Shown here: positions 59,926-64,000 of the stretch, one piece after another
Layout of the letters: each line of letters starts with the position of its first letter
Position numbering within the stretch: the stretch's first letter is position 1
Assembly (NCBI GenBank): GCA_961205875.1
Contig: OY540814.1
Span: forward strand, 10,274,993 to 10,338,992
DNA from: Sialis fuliginosa
Lineage: Eukaryota > Arthropoda > Insecta > Megaloptera > Sialidae
Direction of reading: 5' to 3'
Length of the DNA: 64,000 nt
The notes under the pieces: generated by a model
Told to the model about the DNA's origin: nothing
Database searches by the model: none
Seen by the model: only the letters and a program-made list of their open reading frames with translations
Translations under genes and position numbers: made by a program

Positions 59926-61676
59926 TAAGCATATCGAAAAACTTTCGGGAGTTGTCGAGGACATTAAAACAATTGCTTTTTGTCAATAAACCCATCTCCA
60001 CAAATGAGCCGTCATAGCAGTAGAGCAAAAAAAAGAACCCCGCAAAAAATCAATGAATTTTTTGTTGAACTTTTTTTAAATTCTGAATTCTTTAAAAACA
60101 AAAGATAGTTTTATGGAACGTACATTTTACTTCCTCGCCATATCGAAGATATGAAGCTTTGTGATCGTTTTAAAATGAGATGAAAAAATTTTTCTCCAAT
60201 TTCAAAATTTTTAATTGATCTCTCTATTTCAGGTCAAGGAAAACACTTTTCGTTCTGTGTCTGTTTGAGTGTTTATCTGTCCCCTAAATCTTTGTCACAA
60301 GCATAATTCATGAACCACTGAACCGATATTAATGAAACTGTGTTAGTTGATTAGGTCTGGCTTGAATACGGCCCCATTTCAAAATCATTAAAATTGTGTG
60401 CAGGAAGAGGGGCAATACTCCAAAATAGTATTTTTTAAGATATCTCAAGAAAGACAGATGTTACGTGAAAATTTTATAGAATCTTTTTTGTAGTGCACTC
60501 AATTTTCTATAATATAAATCACCACCATTTTGTTGTAAATATTCTCTTATAAAGATTTTTCTCAATTTTTTTTTTTTTTTTTTTATTTTTATCAAATGTC
60601 ATTTTGACGTTTGGATAGCAGAAAAATTTAGAATTAGATTGAAATTGAAACTGTCAAAAAATTAAAAATATACGAAAAAAATAATCAGGCGCATATTAAG
60701 AAAAATATCGAATAAATATATAAGTGAACCCGGTTGGGCACGGTACCTTCCATAGTAAGTATGAATCCCCACTGCTTAAACAACCTGTATCATGTTATCT
60801 AAACTTTTAGAAGAGTCCTGAAGATATCCACTACAATGTGTGACGAAACGTTAGCCGATAACACACTCAAATCGACGCGACTAAGAAGATCATCGTGGAC
60901 GTGGAAGCCTATAGCTCAAAACTTGTACAGCTGTAATTTACAGTAAAGAACGTCTACTGTATTAGAAAATCAAAAAATTGTGGATTTAATCATACAAATA
61001 AACTCAGATATCACTTTCTTTTAAATCGAGCGCAAGGTCATTTTTAGGTCGGATAACATACCAGCGAGTAATTAGTCGATATGTACCATGTGATAATAAT
61101 ACTCATAGAAAATGTTATTATTTTCGTCGATAGTATTCAATGATCAACTCAATATTAATACCAACGTGTTAGAAATTCAAATTTTTAAAACATATTGATA
61201 ATATTGAAGTTCAACTGTAATATGGCAATAGTTTGTGTATAACTTTGAACCGTTTTCGAACAAATCATTGATGTATAGAAACTTTATATAATAATATACA
61301 AACATATTTATGTATGTACATATATGTAAATATTAGCAGCTGGTCGAAAACTCTAGACTTCGAATAACTATATTGATTTTTAGGAATTTGAATATTTTAC
61401 AACTGACTGGAAACTTATCATTTATCAAATTAAATTAATTACGTTTAATAAATAGAGTTTTTTTACCCGACTACACGAGGGTAAAATGAGGATTATGATT
61501 TTGGCAGTCTTTATAAAATATGTATGAATGTTTGTATATACTATAAGTTCATTTAATCCTTTGACTGATTTTAATAAATTAGGTATCATTGAATTCTTAT
61601 TGATTGTTTGCGTATCATTTTTTTTTTTTTAATTTAAAATATCAGTTGTGAGACATTGTTATAAATCAGGCCTGGC
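59926..61676. other. Gene-free stretch with retroelement-like fragments
   Basis: A T20-type run lies near 60570. Sequence at 60250-60330 (CTGTGTCTGTTTGAG...AACCACTGAACCGATATTAAT) resembles degraded retroelement untranslated sequence. A ribozyme-like motif at 60811-60870 is described in the findings. No gene. Confidence 0.35.
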
Positions 61677-61760
61677 CATCCCAAATTGCTTCACGGACCG
61701 CATTGACGACCAAAATTTTTTCGAGAGCCGCACAAAAGAAATCTAAAATTTGTTCGATAT
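61677..61760 (+). mobile_element. hAT terminus fragment
   Basis: CAGGCCTGGCCATCC followed by CGGACCGCATTGACG fits the 'CAGG-GTGGCCA...GGGCCGCA' style of hAT transposon ends. The opposite end was not found. Confidence 0.45.
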
Positions 61761-61787
61761 TTGGTACTACGTATATCGTACTTATTG

Positions 61788-62500
61788 TTTTTAGGGTTCC
61801 GACGAAACCCTATTAATCTCACTTTGTCCGTCCTTTTCACTCAAAGGTAAATAGCTTGTAAACTATACAAGCTAGAAATTTGAAATTTTTACTGAACATG
61901 TAAAAAGATACCCTCTAGTAAAATATGTACAAATTTATTGAAAAAATAATTTTTCAGGGGGGGGAAATAAGGAGCTAAAGCTAGGTAAAAAAATATTTTT
62001 TTAATACCAAGGCATGTGGCACGTTAAAATGTATAACCAAACAAGCAGAATTTGACCCTTTTTCTAATAATCAAAAATGAGCAAATTAAAAAAAAATAAA
62101 AAATAAACTGTATACCAAGACATGTGGGATATCAAAATATAGATCTCAATCAGTAGAATTTGATACTATTTTTTTAAACTCAAAAATGGCACCGCCAGGG
62201 GGCTAAAAGCAGTATTTTATTTTGTCCCCTTCCCCTCTAACTCTGTAACTACTGGCTCAAAAAATCTTTAAAAAATTTGGTAATGAGGCTTTGGTGGGAC
62301 TACCAACGACAAATACTAAAGTCAGCAATAACATTTTACATTTTGGATTAATAGGGAGGGGCGTCATAGAATTTTTTTTTTTATATCTAGGCATGTGGGA
62401 TGTCAAAATGTACATCTCAATTAATAGAATATGACCATCTTTTTTAATTTTGTTTTTTAACTCAAAAATGGTGCCTGTAAGTGGCTCCAAATAGTCCACG
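61788..62500. repeat. Degenerate repeat cluster
   Basis: It begins with TTTAGGGTTCCGACGAAACC followed by CACTTTGTCCGTCC, a phrase resembling a widespread insect repeat. Three degenerate units share (G/A)GCATGTGGGAT(G/A)TCAAAATG (62011, 62119, 62390), AGAAT(T/A)TGA and ACTCAAAAATGG. The minus-strand frame at 62257-62499 lies inside it and is not called. Confidence 0.5.
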
Positions 62501-63218
62501 TATTACGTACTTCGGCATACACTCGTGTATGTCTTGCCCGAATTATTTTTTCTAATCCTTGAAACTTTTTAAGTAGAAATACGTCTTCCCTGGCGCTAAC
62601 CTTGAGAGCACGAATGCAAAGAAAATATGTCCCTTTTTGAAAGCTAATATCTCCAGAATTAAAAATCGTAGAGTAATAAATAAAATGATAAAGAATTTAT
62701 AATTCGAGATTAAACCTTCTATCCCTCAATCATTAAATATATTAATACAAAAAAGTTAAGCTCATTTTCATAGGATTTTTAAGCTTTTTTTCAGATATCT
62801 ACAAACTATACTATACTACAAGTCATGAAACATACTACATATATTTTCAAGTTAGCCTTACTAGCCGGCTCTGTGTACCGGCACTACTTACAGACACCAC
62901 AACGCTGATGTATCCCTTCATACAACTCACCTTCTCTCATACATTCTGTAAATTGAATCTACTATAAACAGACGCGCGTTGGCCACATGAGTGATAAACA
63001 GATCCATTTAAACTACATCCACGGTAGGTATGGCTAAACACCAAGGCATCTGTCATATGTGCTTGTTTGGGGATCCCGTGTCTCTTTGAAATAGTCTTCA
63101 GAGTATTCAAATACATTTATGTAATGCTGCTTTATAAACATGTTTGTGTATAATTACAATAGTATATTTTTGGCCTTAAAAATGTATTAAATATCATGTT
63201 AGTTCTTTAAATATATAA
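62501..63218. other. Gene-free stretch
   Basis: A GC-richer patch at 62870-63000 (AGCCGGCTCTGTGTACCGG) is unexplained. No gene. Confidence 0.35.
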
Positions 63219-63755
63219 GGAGGTTAGTATCAAACCGCAATAACTGACATAAGACAAAATTTTAAGAAAATGGTGAAAACTGATAACTGGTAAGATAAGC
63301 GGAGGAAAGTATTCAAATTTTCATTACTAGAAGATTGGACGTCGGTAATTAATCTACTAAAACGAAAAAGAAAAAAAAAATTAAAAGAATTTATATAACG
63401 TTTTTGCTTTTTACTTATTGCTTTTTGAACCCGATTTTGACTATCAAAAAGTATGATTTGTATACAAGATTATTCTTTTGAAATATAACATACTTACAAA
63501 ATATGAAAACAAATTATAACAATTTTTTAAATGTGAATTTAATAAAAAATGTAATTTTTAATAATAATATATTTATTTTGCACAAATATTGGGTTTGAAA
63601 CAAAATTAACACTTTAAGTAGCTTAATTATGGAACGCATTGCATTTTGTCCCATAATTATTTATCAAAAAAGAGAGGCTGCAAAGATGCATCTGATGCCA
63701 CCTTTAAGTGAAAAATGAAACTTTGGGCAGATATTGCGTTTTGATACTAACCTCC
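63219..63755. mobile_element. Terminal-inverted-repeat MITE, 537 bp
   Basis: GGAGGTTAGTATCAAACCGC at the left is mirrored by GCGTTTTGATACTAACCTCC at the right, with one mismatch in about 24 bases. ATATA/TATAT sequences border both sides. There is no coding capacity. Confidence 0.75.
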
Positions 63756-64000
63756 TCATATATGAGCGCGTCCAGCATAAGCCGGCCACCACGCGCAATT
63801 ACGGCATTTTCGGTTCAAAGTGTCGTATCTTTAACTCGCTGACAAACGCTTACCAGATGCCAGAAAAAAAATCAAAGGACATAGATCGATAGATTTTTTC
63901 CTCTTCTTTCTAGTGGTGTAATTTAAAAATTCCCAAAAATTGTTTTCAAGGTCAAAACTCGACTTGAATGTTTAAGTCAATTTATCTCAAATATATGTCT
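63756..64000. other. Window end, unassigned
   Basis: A GC-richer patch, CATAAGCCGGCCACCACGC (63776), leads into AT-rich sequence. It may be the start of another repeat cut by the window edge. Confidence 0.3.

Overview
The window reads as AT-rich eukaryotic nuclear DNA, most probably from an insect. The support is indirect: secreted leucine-rich-repeat (LRR) proteins in single coding exons, an apparent 51-nt intron in a 5' leader, candidate tRNA-type SINE sequence, and a dense mix of Tc1/mariner, pogo-like, TTAA-flanked (piggyBac-like), hAT and non-LTR elements. I cannot name the order or species. There are no operons, prokaryotic signals, CRISPR arrays or rRNA genes, and no confident tRNA gene.

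The genes are few. Two complete LRR genes and one LRR pseudogene lie in two oppositely oriented clusters about 20 kb apart. Cluster A (2.8-4.9 kb, minus strand) holds an intact 254-codon gene followed by a broken copy of the second gene type. Cluster B (24.4-27.2 kb, plus strand) holds an intact 283-codon gene. Upstream of it lies only a roughly 40-bp match to the leader of the 254-codon gene type, next to a transposable element. The simplest reading is an inverted duplication of a two-gene cassette in which each copy later lost a different member. The products should be secreted N-glycosylated solenoids. Their partner and function cannot be read from the sequence.

Apart from these there are weaker coding traces: an exon-like minus-strand fragment at 14.4 kb that I cannot identify, C-terminal fragments of two non-LTR retrotransposons (15.05-15.75 kb and 16.47-16.60 kb), a decayed Tc1 transposase (12.84-13.42 kb), a possible 54-residue secreted peptide (54.8 kb) and a GC-rich, promoter-like island with a splice donor (44.7-44.9 kb).

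The rest is AT-rich non-coding DNA with many inverted-repeat elements. Most striking is a 1.6-kb foldback element at 56.15-57.77 kb whose arms are each built from four degenerate tandem units of about 141 bp. Others include three TTAA-flanked elements (6.75, 51.3 and 58.4 kb), a pogo-like element with a second element nested inside it (28.0-28.8 kb), two members of a long-terminal-inverted-repeat family (24.5-25.7 and 35.3-35.7 kb), and large palindromic elements at 9.5, 22.9 and 39.4 kb. All identities come from reading by eye; no alignments or database searches were run.
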